DNA of 64,000 bases from Oerskovia enterophila (GTDB lineage Bacteria > Actinomycetota > Actinomycetes > Actinomycetales > Cellulomonadaceae): positions 1 through 64,000 of the forward strand of contig NZ_MAQA01000018.1 in assembly GCF_001692445.1 (NCBI RefSeq), given 5' to 3'. Below are positions 1-8,410 of this stretch, piece after piece (position 1 is the stretch's first letter; each line of letters starts with the position of its first letter). A program made the translations under genes and the position numbers. The notes under the pieces were generated by a model. It had not been told where the DNA came from. It was given only the letters and a program-made list of their open reading frames with translations, and searched no databases.

Positions 1-1
1 G

Positions 2-1342
2 CCCACGGCCGCGCTGCTCGCGACCCTCGCGGCCGTGGGCGTCGGAGCCGCCGCGCGCACGGCCCACGCCGCCGAGACCCCGGGCATCCATGTCGCCGAG
101 GGCCGGATCGTCGAGGGCGACGGCACCGACCTGGTGCTGCGCGGCGTCAACCACGCGCACACCTGGTTCACGGGCCAGACCTCGTCGATCGAGGCCATCA
201 AGGACGCGGGCGCGAACTCGGTGCGCGTCGTGCTCTCGAGCGGCGACCAGTGGACGCGGAACACCCCCGAGGACGTCGCGCACATCGTCGACCTCTGCGA
301 GGAGAACCGGCTCGTGTGCGTCCTCGAGGTCCACGACACCACGGGCTACGGCGACCAGTACGCGCCCGCGGCGGGCACGCTCGACCAGGCCGTCGACTAC
401 TGGGAGGACCTGTACCCCACGCTCGCGGGCACCGAGGACTTCGTCATGGTCAACATCGGCAACGAGCCGTTCGGCAACGACGCCGCGACCAACACGCGCT
501 GGGGTGCGGAGACGTCCGCGGCGATCGAGCGCCTGCGAGACATCGGGTACGAGCACGCGATCGTCGTCGACGCCCCGAACTGGGGGCAGGACTGGACGAA
601 CATCATGCGGGCCGAGGCCGACGAGGTCTTCGCGTCCGACCCCGACGCCAACACGATCTTCTCGATCCACATGTACGGCGTGTACGCGCAGGCCTCGACC
701 GTCACGCAGTACCTCGAGCACTTCGTGGACGCAGGCCTGCCTCTGATCGTCGGGGAGTTCGGCTGGCGGCAGACGTCGTCGGACGTCGACGAGGACGTCG
801 TGCTGGCCGAGGCCGAGCGCCTCGACCTCGGGTGGCTCGCCTGGTCGTGGAGCGGCAACACCGACCCGTACCTCGACATGGTCCTGGGCTTCGACCCGGC
901 GAACCCGAGCGCGTGGGGCACGCGCATCGTCGACGGGCCCGACGGCCTGCGGGACACCGCGGTCGAGGCGTCGTGGTTCGGCGGCACGGTCGAGCCCACC
1001 GAGGAACCGACCGAGGAGCCCACCGAGCAGCCGACCGAAGGGCCCGAGGACTGCACTGCGGCGCTGCGCGTCGTGGGTTCGTGGCCCGGCGGATGGCAGG
1101 GCGAGGTCACGGTCACGGCGGGGTCCGCGCCGGTCGACGGCTGGTCGGTCGGCGTCCCGCTCCCGGCGGGGGCCTCGGTGACCCAGCTCTGGGGCGGGGT
1201 CCGCACGTCCACGCCCGACGGCGTCGTCGTGACCCCCGCAGCCTGGAACGGGACGCTCGCGGCGGGCGGGGCGGCGACGTTCGGGTTCATCGGGACGGGT
1301 GCCGCACCGTCGGGCACGGGCGTGACCTGCGCGGGGTCCTGA
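2..1342 (+). CDS. Secreted GH5 glycoside hydrolase (beta-mannanase type) with CBM2, 5'-truncated
   Basis: Secreted polysaccharide hydrolase whose start codon lies left of the window; the open frame runs from base 2. The first visible residues are the end of a signal peptide (hydrophobic stretch, then TAHA before AETPG). A GH5 barrel follows, most like subfamily 8 mannanases. The acid/base Glu is in NIGNEPFG (codon 464-466) and the nucleophile Glu in IVGEFG (codon 755-757). A PTEEPTEEPTEQPTEG linker leads to a C-terminal CBM2 cellulose-binding module bounded by two cysteines, with conserved DGW, LW and AWNG tryptophans. Mannan as substrate is inferred from family resemblance; endoglucanase activity is the alternative. 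Confidence 0.85.
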   Translation, partial: PTAALLATLAAVGVGAAARTAHAAETPGIHVAEGRIVEGDGTDLVLRGVNHAHTWFTGQTSSIEAIKDAGANSVRVVLSSGDQWTRNTPEDVAHIVDLCEENRLVCVLEVHDTTGYGDQYAPAAGTLDQAVDYWEDLYPTLAGTEDFVMVNIGNEPFGNDAATNTRWGAETSAAIERLRDIGYEHAIVVDAPNWGQDWTNIMRAEADEVFASDPDANTIFSIHMYGVYAQASTVTQYLEHFVDAGLPLIVGEFGWRQTSSDVDEDVVLAEAERLDLGWLAWSWSGNTDPYLDMVLGFDPANPSAWGTRIVDGPDGLRDTAVEASWFGGTVEPTEEPTEEPTEQPTEGPEDCTAALRVVGSWPGGWQGEVTVTAGSAPVDGWSVGVPLPAGASVTQLWGGVRTSTPDGVVVTPAAWNGTLAAGGAATFGFIGTGAAPSGTGVTCAGS

Positions 1343-1350
1343 CGGGACTG

Positions 1351-1378
1351 CCGGGCGCTCCTCGCGGGGAGCGCCCGG
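1351..1378. terminator. Hairpin terminator between convergent genes
   Basis: Perfect 11-bp stem (1351-1361 with 1368-1378) and a 6-base loop, just after the GH5 stop and downstream of the convergent oxidoreductase gene. There is no U-tract, as is common in high-GC actinobacteria. Confidence 0.6.
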
Positions 1379-1453
1379 CGGGACGCGCCAGGGCTGCATG
1401 CCCGACGGCGCAGCCTGGGTCGCGTGTTCGGCGCGGCCGGGAGCGACCGAGGC

Positions 1454-1942
1454 TCACGCCAGCGGCTGGAGCCTGAACAGGCGGACCACCCGGCCCGACT
1501 CGCGCTCGTACGCGCGGTACCCCGGCCACTGCGCCTGGATGAGGTCCCACGCGGCCTCTCGCTCGCCGTCGTCCTCGACGAGCGACGCCCGCACCCTCAT
1601 GTCCCGACCGCGCACCGTGATCGCGGCGTCGGGGTGCGCCAGCAGGTTGTACGTCCAGGCCGGGTGCCGGTCCCGCGCGAACGACGTCCCTGCCACGATC
1701 GCCCGGCCATCGCCGTCGGGCGTGTACATGAGGTACGTGCTGCGCGGCTCGCCCGACCGCGCGCCCGTCGTGTGCAGGACGAGCGAGGGCACGAGGATCG
1801 CACTGAGCTGCACCCGACCTCCCGAGATACGCGCGAGGAAGCGTTCGGCCGGCGGCAGCACGACCGGCCCGATCCTGCGGAACGCGCGCGTGCGCGTGAG
1901 CGGGGCGACGAGCGACCGGACGACCTGCAGCGGGGAGGTCAT
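1454..1942 (-). CDS. Nitroreductase / deazaflavin (F420)-dependent oxidoreductase, Ddn family
   Basis: A 162-residue protein of the split-beta-barrel Ddn family, which uses F420H2 to reduce small substrates such as quinones or nitro compounds. Diagnostic motifs are LHTTGARSGEPRSTYLMY (about residues 56-73) and HPAWTYNLLAHP (93-104), both near the cofactor site in known members. The start at 1942 (MTSPLQ) is chosen because the longer upstream reading is arginine- and glycine-rich shadow sequence. It stands alone, convergent with the GH5 gene. Cofactor use is inferred from the family; the substrate cannot be read from sequence. Confidence 0.8.
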   Translation of the reverse strand: MTSPLQVVRSLVAPLTRTRAFRRIGPVVLPPAERFLARISGGRVQLSAILVPSLVLHTTGARSGEPRSTYLMYTPDGDGRAIVAGTSFARDRHPAWTYNLLAHPDAAITVRGRDMRVRASLVEDDGEREAAWDLIQAQWPGYRAYERESGRVVRLFRLQPLA

Positions 1943-2021
1943 GCCCCCATGATGGCGGGGACGGCTCCGGGGTGCGCGTCCGGGGTCCCCGGCCCCGGGG
2001 CCCCGGGGACCCGCGCCGACG

Positions 2022-3320
2022 CTAGGCGTCCTGGGCGACCACGTCCCGCAGCCCGAGGTTCTCCCGCAACGTCGTGCCGGGGTACCTCGTGCGGTACACC
2101 CCACGAGCCTGCAGCTCGGGCACGAGCCGGTCGACGACGTCGTCGAACCCGTCGGGGACCGACTGCGGGGTGAGGTTGATCCCGTCGAGAGCTCCGGCGT
2201 GGACGTACTCGGTGAGCCGGTCGGCGACCCCGCCGGGGGTCCCGACGAACGCCGCAGAAGCGTTGAGCCGGTCCACGAGCTGCCTGACGGTCAACCCCTC
2301 GTCGGCCGTGATCCGCCGCCAGCGCGCCGCCGTCTCCAAGGGCCGGTCGCGGGTGTTGACGACGCCGTGGGTCCTGGTCTGCTCGGCCGAGACCGGGTCG
2401 ACGTCGGGCAGAGGTCCGTCGGGGTCGAGCCAGGAGAGGTCGCGACCCCAGACGGCCTCGACGACCGACACGACCATGCGGTCGGTCCACGTCCGTCGGT
2501 GGAACCACTCGGCCTTCTCCCGCGCCTCGGCCTCGGTGTCCCCCAGGGTGATGCTCGCCGCCGGGAAGATCCGCAGGGAGTCGGCCGGGCGCCCGTGCGC
2601 CACGAGCCGTCGGCGCATGTCGTCCGCGAACGAGGTCGCGGCGTCGAGGTCGAGGTACCTGGAGAAGATCCCCTCGGCGTGCCGGGCGGCGAAATCTCGC
2701 CCCTCGTCGGACTCTCCGGCCTGGAACAGGACCGGCCGCCCCTGGACCGACCGCGGCAGTGGCGTCCGCGCGACCAGGTCGTAGTGCGCCCCGGAGTGAC
2801 GCACCTCGGCGCCCGGGTCGGCGTCCCAGATCCGCTGGGCGACCGCGAGGTGCTCCTCGGCGTGCCGGTAGCGCTCCGCAGCCGGCAGGTAGCCTCCGCG
2901 CCGGAAGTTCGCCCCCGTCCAGGCGTTCTCCGTGGTCACCAGGTTCCAGCCGACCCGTCCACCGGACAGGCGGTCGACCGTCGCGACGCGCGCGGCCAGC
3001 TCGACCGGGTCGGAGAACGTGGTGTTGAGGGTCGCGACGAATCCGAGGTGCCGGGTACGGGCGGCCAGGTGGGCGAAGAGCACGAGCTGGTCGGGCCGCC
3101 CGGTGACCACGCTGTCGTTCACCCTCCCCAGGTGCTCGCGCAGGCGCTGGCTGTCACCGAGGAACAAGGCCGAGAACAGTCCTCGCTCGGCCGAGCGGGC
3201 GAGCCCGACGTACGACTCGACGTCGTAGTAGTCGTACGGGTCCTCGCGTGCGGACCAGTCGTAGTGCGGTCCGAACGGGAAGAATCCTGCGAAGTGGAGC
3301 TCTCGCCGTGACGTGCTCAT
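2022..3320 (-). CDS. FMN-dependent monooxygenase, NtaA/SnaA/DmoA family
   Basis: A 432-residue two-component flavin monooxygenase of the bacterial luciferase superfamily, close to nitrilotriacetate monooxygenase component A and related desulfurising enzymes. It uses reduced FMN from a separate reductase. Characteristic segments are HFAGFFPFGPHYDW near the N-terminus, GRVGWNLVTTENAW near residue 125, and VLFQAGESDEGRDFAARHAE near 195. Its ATG overlaps the stop of the preceding gene by four bases (ATGA), so the two are translationally coupled. The substrate is unknown; C-S, C-N and ether bond cleavage all occur in this family. Confidence 0.85.
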   Translation of the reverse strand: MSTSRRELHFAGFFPFGPHYDWSAREDPYDYYDVESYVGLARSAERGLFSALFLGDSQRLREHLGRVNDSVVTGRPDQLVLFAHLAARTRHLGFVATLNTTFSDPVELAARVATVDRLSGGRVGWNLVTTENAWTGANFRRGGYLPAAERYRHAEEHLAVAQRIWDADPGAEVRHSGAHYDLVARTPLPRSVQGRPVLFQAGESDEGRDFAARHAEGIFSRYLDLDAATSFADDMRRRLVAHGRPADSLRIFPAASITLGDTEAEAREKAEWFHRRTWTDRMVVSVVEAVWGRDLSWLDPDGPLPDVDPVSAEQTRTHGVVNTRDRPLETAARWRRITADEGLTVRQLVDRLNASAAFVGTPGGVADRLTEYVHAGALDGINLTPQSVPDGFDDVVDRLVPELQARGVYRTRYPGTTLRENLGLRDVVAQDA

Positions 3321-4312
3321 GGGGTCCCGTCCTCGTCCTCGGTGGACGGCGCGCCGCTGCGCACCGCGGTCAGTGCGCCCGCGGGGCGGGGCAGGTCGAG
3401 CAGGTCGCGCAGCGTACGACCGGGTTCGGGCGCCCGGGCGACGAGGCCTGCGGCGCGCAGCGCGGGGAGCACGTCGTCGACGACGACGCGCGCCCCCTGG
3501 GGTCCGGCCGGGACCAGGCGGACCGCCGTCACGCGACCGACGAGCCCGCGTACACGGTCGACGACGGAGCCCACGACGCGGGCGAGGTCAGCGGTGTCCG
3601 GGGCGCGTCCTGTGCCCTCGTCGCCTCCGGCCCGCACGACGACGTCGACCACGGTCGGTCGGTCGTCCACCTCTGCGCCCGAGGACGCCGTGGGAGCCGC
3701 CGGCAGCACGGTCACCTCGGCAGGGTCCTCGTCGAGCCAGCCGGCCGAGGCGAGCACCGGGACCCGTCCCTGCGGCGGGCGGGGCAGCAGAGCGGGCCCC
3801 TTGATCGAGAAGCGCTGTCCGACGAAGTCGACGTAGTGGATCCGGTCGGCGTCGAGGAAGCGACCCGAAGCCTGGTCCGCGACGACGGCGCCGTCCTCCC
3901 ACGAGTCCCACAGCAGCCGCACGACCTGCACCACCTCGCGCACCTCCTGCCGCAGGGCGTCGCCGACCGGCGACGTGGAGCGGGCCCGCGCGTGCGCCTC
4001 GTCGTCGACGACCTCGACCCACCAGGCCGCGCGTCCCCGCGAGACCCGGTCGAGACTCGAGAGCTGGTTCGACAGGTGGAAGGGCTCGGTGTGCACCGGG
4101 TTCACGACCGGTACCAGCCCGATCCGGTCGGTCCACGCCGCGGCGAACGAGGCCGCCTCGACGGCCGTCAGCCCAGCGCCGCCCCGCCCGCCCGCGAACG
4201 TGACGAGGTGAGCCCCGGCCCCCTCGAGCGCGACGACCCGGGCTCGCAGCGACTCGGCCGTGCCGTCCTCCCCGGTGTCGACGTGGGCCGCGACCAGCAC
4301 TGTCCCGCTCAT
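3317..4312 (-). CDS. LLM class flavin-dependent oxidoreductase
   Basis: A 331-residue luciferase-like monooxygenase and first gene of a two-gene unit with the NtaA-type enzyme downstream. The start at 4312 is supported by a strong GAGGAGGAGAG ribosome binding site just upstream; the open frame extends further 5' only as shadow sequence. The N-terminal region (VLVAAHVDTGEDG) and the NPVHTEPFHLSNQLSSLDRV segment fit FMNH2-dependent enzymes of this class. It is shorter and more divergent than its neighbour, so it may be a second monooxygenase or a partner subunit. The substrate is unknown. Confidence 0.75.
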   Translation of the reverse strand: MSGTVLVAAHVDTGEDGTAESLRARVVALEGAGAHLVTFAGGRGGAGLTAVEAASFAAAWTDRIGLVPVVNPVHTEPFHLSNQLSSLDRVSRGRAAWWVEVVDDEAHARARSTSPVGDALRQEVREVVQVVRLLWDSWEDGAVVADQASGRFLDADRIHYVDFVGQRFSIKGPALLPRPPQGRVPVLASAGWLDEDPAEVTVLPAAPTASSGAEVDDRPTVVDVVVRAGGDEGTGRAPDTADLARVVGSVVDRVRGLVGRVTAVRLVPAGPQGARVVVDDVLPALRAAGLVARAPEPGRTLRDLLDLPRPAGALTAVRSGAPSTEDEDGTP

Positions 4313-4398
4313 GACTCTCCTCCTCGCGCGGGGCTGTCGACCACGGCACCACGTGGTTCGGCCAGCCTTCGAGACGGTGCCAGGTGCCCCGCGAACGA

Positions 4399-4423
4399 GC
4401 GGATGGTAGCCCGTACCATCCGC
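4399..4423. promoter_or_regulatory. 10-bp inverted repeat over the nitroreductase -10 element
   Basis: GCGGATGGTA and TACCATCCGC form a perfect inverted repeat separated by 5 bases, in the divergent gap between the flavin monooxygenase operon and the nitroreductase gene. The right arm contains TACCAT (4414-4419), the probable -10 hexamer of the nitroreductase, whose ATG begins 8 bases later. A regulator bound here could block that promoter and might also affect the divergent operon. No regulator gene lies directly beside it. Confidence 0.6.
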
Positions 4424-4427
4424 TGCC

Positions 4428-5063
4428 ATGACCGCATCCGAGGAACTGTCCATCCTGCGAGCCCTGCACACCACGCCGGCCCGGCGCTACCTGTCGGCCG
4501 ACCCCGTCCCCGACGACGTGCTCGACGCGATCCTCGACGCGGCGATCCGCGGCCCGAGCGGTGGCAACCGGCAGCAGTGGGCCTGGATCGTCGTGACCGA
4601 CCCGGCGGTCAAGGCCCAGATCGCCGAGTGGTACCGCGAGGGCTGGAGCACGGCCTACGGGCGGCGGCGCGACGACGTGCTGGCGGCGGCGACGGACGGC
4701 ACGGGGGTGAGCCCGGCGACCTACCGGGCGATCGAGCACCTCGCGCTCCACCTCGAGGAAGCGCCCGTGTGGGTGCTCCCTGTCCTGCGGAACGCGGCAG
4801 GTTCGACCGACCCTCGACTGGGGGCCTCGATCTACGGGGCCGTCCAGAACCTGGTCCTCGCGGCGCGCGCGTACGGGATCGGCGCCACCCTCACGAGCTT
4901 CTACGCCGCCCGCGAGGCCGACGTCGCTGCACTCCTCGGCCTGCCGGCGGACGCCGCGACCATGGGGCTCGTCCCGCTCGGCTACCCCGAGCGGGGGCGC
5001 TGGTCCGAGCCGCGCCGCCGACCGCTCTCCGAGGTCGTCCATCGCGACCGGTGGCGGGGCTGA
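4428..5063 (+). CDS. Nitroreductase family FMN oxidoreductase
   Basis: A 211-residue NAD(P)H:FMN nitroreductase-fold protein. The FMN-phosphate motif RGPSGGNRQQW lies at about residues 41-51. GASIYGAVQNLVLAARAYGI and the LGYPERG-type C-terminus match the fold. The ATG follows a TACCAT hexamer by 8 bases with no Shine-Dalgarno, so the transcript is probably leaderless. It diverges from two flavin monooxygenase genes, and it could supply reduced flavin or act on the same compounds, but that is inference from position only. Confidence 0.8.
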   Translation: MTASEELSILRALHTTPARRYLSADPVPDDVLDAILDAAIRGPSGGNRQQWAWIVVTDPAVKAQIAEWYREGWSTAYGRRRDDVLAAATDGTGVSPATYRAIEHLALHLEEAPVWVLPVLRNAAGSTDPRLGASIYGAVQNLVLAARAYGIGATLTSFYAAREADVAALLGLPADAATMGLVPLGYPERGRWSEPRRRPLSEVVHRDRWRG

Positions 5064-5100
5064 GCACGGCGCCCGGACCCGGTCGCGTAACGCGCGAGCG

Positions 5101-5502
5101 CTACCGCGCCGCGTACTCCTCATCGGTCACGTGCTCGAGCCACGTCGTGGTGGTCGCCGCGTCGTCGGCGTTCTCGAGCATCGCGAGGTGCTCCATGAAG
5201 TCGTCCGCGGTCGCGCCGTGCCAGTGCTCCTCGCCCGGCGGGCAGTAGACCGTCTCGCCGGGATGCACCTCGACCACGGACTCCCCGCGGGACTGGACGA
5301 GCGCCACGCCCGACACCACGTGCAGCGTCTGCCCCTTGGCGTGCGAGTGCCAGGCGGTCCGTGCCCCCGACGCGAAGCGCACGAGCGCGACGACCATGCG
5401 CTGCGAGGGGTCCTGCGGCAGGGCGATCGGGTCGAGCCACACGTCGCCCGTGAACTGCTCGGGCGGGTTCTTGGTGGTCGCGGGCTTGGTCAGCTTCTGC
5501 AT
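5101..5502 (-). CDS. Cupin domain protein
   Basis: A 133-residue single-domain cupin. The metal-site motif appears as WHSHAKGQTLHV (about residues 50-61), with a second barrel motif at PGETVYCPPGEEHWHG. The start at 5502 overlaps the stop of the upstream regulator gene by one base (TGATG), so the two are coupled. Related small cupins act as dioxygenase-, isomerase- or decarboxylase-like enzymes or quinol-binding proteins; no specific reaction can be assigned. The operon with a MmyB-like regulator suggests it is expressed together with, and perhaps controlled by, that protein. Confidence 0.75.
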   Translation of the reverse strand: MQKLTKPATTKNPPEQFTGDVWLDPIALPQDPSQRMVVALVRFASGARTAWHSHAKGQTLHVVSGVALVQSRGESVVEVHPGETVYCPPGEEHWHGATADDFMEHLAMLENADDAATTTTWLEHVTDEEYAAR

Positions 5503-6488
5503 CAGAGGTCCCTCTCGGTGGGGGTGGTGGTCGGGCGTCCCGTCGGCCCGGGGCTCCCGGCGGGAGCACCGGCCTGCACCCCGTGGCCCTCGGCGGCCGC
5601 GCCGTCGGCCTCCGTGGCGCGCGTGGCGGCCCACGAGGCGAGGAGCTTGAGCCCGTCGTCGGACGGCGACCCGGGCACCGCGGTGTAGACGTTGAGCTGC
5701 AGGCCGGCGTCCGCGGGCAGCTCCAACGCCTCGTAGTCGAGCTCGAGCCTGCCCACCGCCGGGTGGTGGAAGACCTTGGTCCCCGTCCGGTGGAGCCGCA
5801 CGTCGTGCGACGCCCAGAGCCGACGGAAGTCCTCGCTGCGGGTCGACAGCTCCCCGACCAGCGCGGTGAGCGCCGAGTCGAACGGGTTCTTCCCGGCCTC
5901 GGCGCGCAGGATCGCGACCGCGTCGTGCGCGATCCGGTCGTACCGGTCGCCCCAGAACTCGCGTGCGGCGTCCGGGTCGAGGAACTGGAACCGGGCCGTG
6001 TTGACGGGCTTGTTCGCGATCCGCTCGGGCGAGTCGTAGATCGGCGCGTACAGGGCCCGGCCCAGGGTGTTCGTGCCCAGCACGTCGAGCCGACCGTTGC
6101 GCACGAACGCGGGCGCGCCGTCCATCGCGTCGAGGATCCGCTGGACGGCGGGCCGCAGGACCGGCGCCGGGGTGCGACGGGCGCGTGACCGCGCGGCGCC
6201 CGACGCGTTGGCCGCCCGCGCCAGGTCGAACAGGTGGCGGTGCTCGGCCTCGTCGAGCTGCAGCGCCTGGGCCAGGGCCTCGAGCACCTCCTCGGACACC
6301 CCGCCGAGGCTCCCGCGCTCGAGCCGCGTGTAGTAGTCGACGCTCACCCCGGCGAGCATCGCGACCTCCTCGCGACGCAGGCCAGGGACCCGACGGTTGG
6401 TGCCGTACGCGGGCAGACCGGCGCGGTCCGGGGTGATCCGGGCGCGGCGCGTGGTGAGGAAGTCGCGGGTCTCCGCCTTCAGGTCCAT
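5502..6488 (-). CDS. XRE-type regulator with MmyB-like ligand domain
   Basis: A 328-residue transcription factor. A helix-turn-helix near residues 30-70 (GLRREEVAMLAGVSVDYYTR) is followed by the MmyB-like domain, a PAS-like fold that in characterised members binds fatty acids or similar ligands. The motif LGTNTLGRALYAPIYD is typical. The ATG lies 7 bases downstream of TACCGT (complement of 6496-6501), so the message is probably leaderless. It is translationally coupled to the cupin gene. The target genes are not visible; autoregulation is plausible. Confidence 0.85.
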   Translation of the reverse strand: MDLKAETRDFLTTRRARITPDRAGLPAYGTNRRVPGLRREEVAMLAGVSVDYYTRLERGSLGGVSEEVLEALAQALQLDEAEHRHLFDLARAANASGAARSRARRTPAPVLRPAVQRILDAMDGAPAFVRNGRLDVLGTNTLGRALYAPIYDSPERIANKPVNTARFQFLDPDAAREFWGDRYDRIAHDAVAILRAEAGKNPFDSALTALVGELSTRSEDFRRLWASHDVRLHRTGTKVFHHPAVGRLELDYEALELPADAGLQLNVYTAVPGSPSDDGLKLLASWAATRATEADGAAAEGHGVQAGAPAGSPGPTGRPTTTPTERDL

Positions 6489-6698
6489 GCCTACGACGGT
6501 ACGACCAGGGTCCGGTCCAGGGGAGGTACTGGTGGTACCCGGGACTGCCCGGGCCCTCGTGAGCCGGGTGCCCCCAGTACGAGGAGGCGCCCGTGGACTT
6601 CGGGGCGCTGTCCGGCAGGAATGCGACGCCGACCGGCGGTCCCGCCCCGCGCGCCCGACGGCGCCGGGCCCACCCGCTGGCTCAGCGACGCGTCCGGC

Positions 6699-7295
6699 TC
6701 ACCGCGCCACGTCGTAGGTCAGGCGCAGCGCGCCCGTCCCTGTGGGCTCGGAAGCCGCGAGGCGCCAGCTCGACGGCGGCAGGCCGTCGTCGAACAGCCG
6801 CTCTCCCCCGCCCGAGACCTCGGGGCACAGCATGAGGCTCAGGCGGTCAAGCTGCCCCGCGGCGACGAGCTGCCGCAGGATCGATGCGCTCGACATGACC
6901 CACACGTCACCGCCGGACTGCTCCTGAAGGTGCGCGACGACGTCGGGCGGGCTCTGCGCGGTCACGCGCGCCCCCGACCACCCGGCCTCGGTGAGCGTGC
7001 GCGAGAAGACGATCTTCTCGACGTCGTCCAGCCAGCGCGAGAACTCCCGGCTGCGCGGGTCCGCGGACTCGTCGCCCGCGACCGCGGGCCAGTAGGAGCG
7101 GAACCCCTCGTAGTTCTTGCGGCCGAGCAGGACCGTGGTGCTGGTCCGCATCAGGTCCTCCAGGAGGCCGAATGCCGCGTCGCTCACGGCGTGCGGGGCC
7201 ACCCATCCCATGTCGTTCTCGCCGCCCGGGCCGTTGATGCGGCCGTCGAGCGAGACGGAGACGTTGCCGACGACGGTGCGTGAGCTCGGGGCCAT
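6699..7295 (-). CDS. Dihydrofolate reductase / RibD C-terminal family protein
   Basis: A 198-residue protein of the RibD C-terminal/DHFR superfamily, single-gene reductases that bind NADPH. Visible motifs are VSVSLDGRINGPGGENDMGW at the N-terminus, TTVLLGRKNYEGF near residue 55 and VWVMSSASILRQLVAAGQLD near 130. An AGGAGGATC ribosome binding site precedes the ATG at 7295. These stand-alone members are common in actinobacteria and are usually not the folate-pathway enzyme; the substrate is unknown. The 210 bases between this gene and 6488 hold only the regulator's promoter region. Confidence 0.8.
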   Translation of the reverse strand: MAPSSRTVVGNVSVSLDGRINGPGGENDMGWVAPHAVSDAAFGLLEDLMRTSTTVLLGRKNYEGFRSYWPAVAGDESADPRSREFSRWLDDVEKIVFSRTLTEAGWSGARVTAQSPPDVVAHLQEQSGGDVWVMSSASILRQLVAAGQLDRLSLMLCPEVSGGGERLFDDGLPPSSWRLAASEPTGTGALRLTYDVAR

Positions 7296-7341
7296 GGTGC
7301 GATCCTCCTGCGGTGGGACTGGTGTCGCACGGTAGACGGGC

Positions 7342-7395
7342 GCCGGACCGAGAACTCATCGGTCCCGCGGACAGCGCGGAGGCCGGACCGAGAAC
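7342..7395. repeat. 14-bp direct repeat, copies 40 bp apart
   Basis: GCCGGACCGAGAAC occurs at 7342-7355 and again at 7382-7395, in the divergent gap between the RibD-type reductase and the small membrane protein gene. Copies spaced by four helical turns suggest a regulator binding site, though no function is shown. Confidence 0.5.
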
Positions 7396-7534
7396 CGGAC
7401 ATCTCGACCAGCAGGAGGGGCGAGCCGATGCTCTTCCGACAGCAACAGTCATGGCGTCCAGTCGCTACCGCGGGCAATGCCGCCGGTGCTACAGTCTCGC
7501 AGTTCACCTCCCCCCAAGACGCGAGGCGCGGTCC

Positions 7535-7726
7535 ATGATCACCCAGCTTGCCCGGTACACCCGACACATGATTCTTCTGACGATCGTCGGGATCCTCCTG
7601 ATCCTCGTCTCGCAGGCCGGCTCCGACTCGGGGGGCTTCCTCGTGACGGGGATCCTCGCCGTGGTCGTCGGGGTGGGCCTGCTCGTCCTGACCATCGTCG
7701 GCGGCCGACGCCAGCGCCGCCAGTGA
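7535..7726 (+). CDS. Small two-helix membrane protein
   Basis: A 63-residue hypothetical protein. Two hydrophobic helices are clear: ILLTIVGILLILVSQ and FLVTGILAVVVGVGLLVLTIV, separated by a short GSDSGG turn, with a basic tail GGRRQRRQ. The start at 7535 is set by the ATG just before the first helix. Its stop overlaps the GTG start of the lipoprotein gene (GTGA), so both are made from one message. No known function; location in the cytoplasmic membrane is predicted. Confidence 0.65.
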   Translation: MITQLARYTRHMILLTIVGILLILVSQAGSDSGGFLVTGILAVVVGVGLLVLTIVGGRRQRRQ

Positions 7727-8406
7727 CGGCCCGCACGGGCTCGAGCCGGCGCGCCACGGTCCTTCTCGCCGCCCCGATCGCCCTCGTCCTCGCGCTGTCC
7801 GCCTGCTCGGGCGGGGCGGACGAGGCCTCCCCGACCCCCACGCCGTCCGCTCCGAGCGGCGTGCTCGCAGGGTCCGAGCACGGCCTCGCCGCGGGGAGCA
7901 CGGAGGCCGTCCCGTTCGACGCGTCGGTCGTGAGCCAGGGACCGCAGGCCACGTTCACCACCCCGGCGACGAGCCTCGTCTACGACGGCAAGGGCAACGA
8001 GGACCCGGCCGTCGCCCAGGTCGAGCTCACCTCCCTGACCGAGGGCAAGGTCGAGGACCTGAACCTCGACGAGTCGTCGCTCGCTCTCGTCGAGGGCGCC
8101 ACGCTCTACTACCTGTCGTACAAGCTCTCGTACGTCAACGGTCCCGTGTTCACCATGCCGAACTTCAACTCGTTCGCTCTCCTCGCGGGCGACGAGAACG
8201 TCACGGACGACATCTCCAACTTCAGCGCAGGGAACGCCGAGTGCGGCACGGCCTACGAGGTCGAGAACTTCGGGGCCGGCGCCTACATGGAGACCTGCAC
8301 CTGGTTCTTCGTCACCGCGGGCAACCCCGCCCCCACCGCCGTGCAGTGGTACTCGCCCGCGATGCTGGACGCGGGACTGACCCCGGTCACCTGGCCCATC
8401 GGCTGA
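7723..8406 (+). CDS. Secreted lipoprotein of unknown function
   Basis: A 227-residue predicted lipoprotein. The N-terminus has a basic start, a hydrophobic core and a lipobox LSAC followed by SGG, so it should be lipidated at Cys28 and anchored outside the membrane. A Ser/Pro/Thr-rich spacer precedes a compact domain of about 170 residues with two cysteines (NAECGT and METCTW) that could form a disulfide. The GTG start overlaps the preceding stop. No family is recognised; the fold looks like an immunoglobulin-like extracellular domain, which is a guess. Confidence 0.7.
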   Translation: MTARTGSSRRATVLLAAPIALVLALSACSGGADEASPTPTPSAPSGVLAGSEHGLAAGSTEAVPFDASVVSQGPQATFTTPATSLVYDGKGNEDPAVAQVELTSLTEGKVEDLNLDESSLALVEGATLYYLSYKLSYVNGPVFTMPNFNSFALLAGDENVTDDISNFSAGNAECGTAYEVENFGAGAYMETCTWFFVTAGNPAPTAVQWYSPAMLDAGLTPVTWPIG

Positions 8407-8410
8407 GTCC

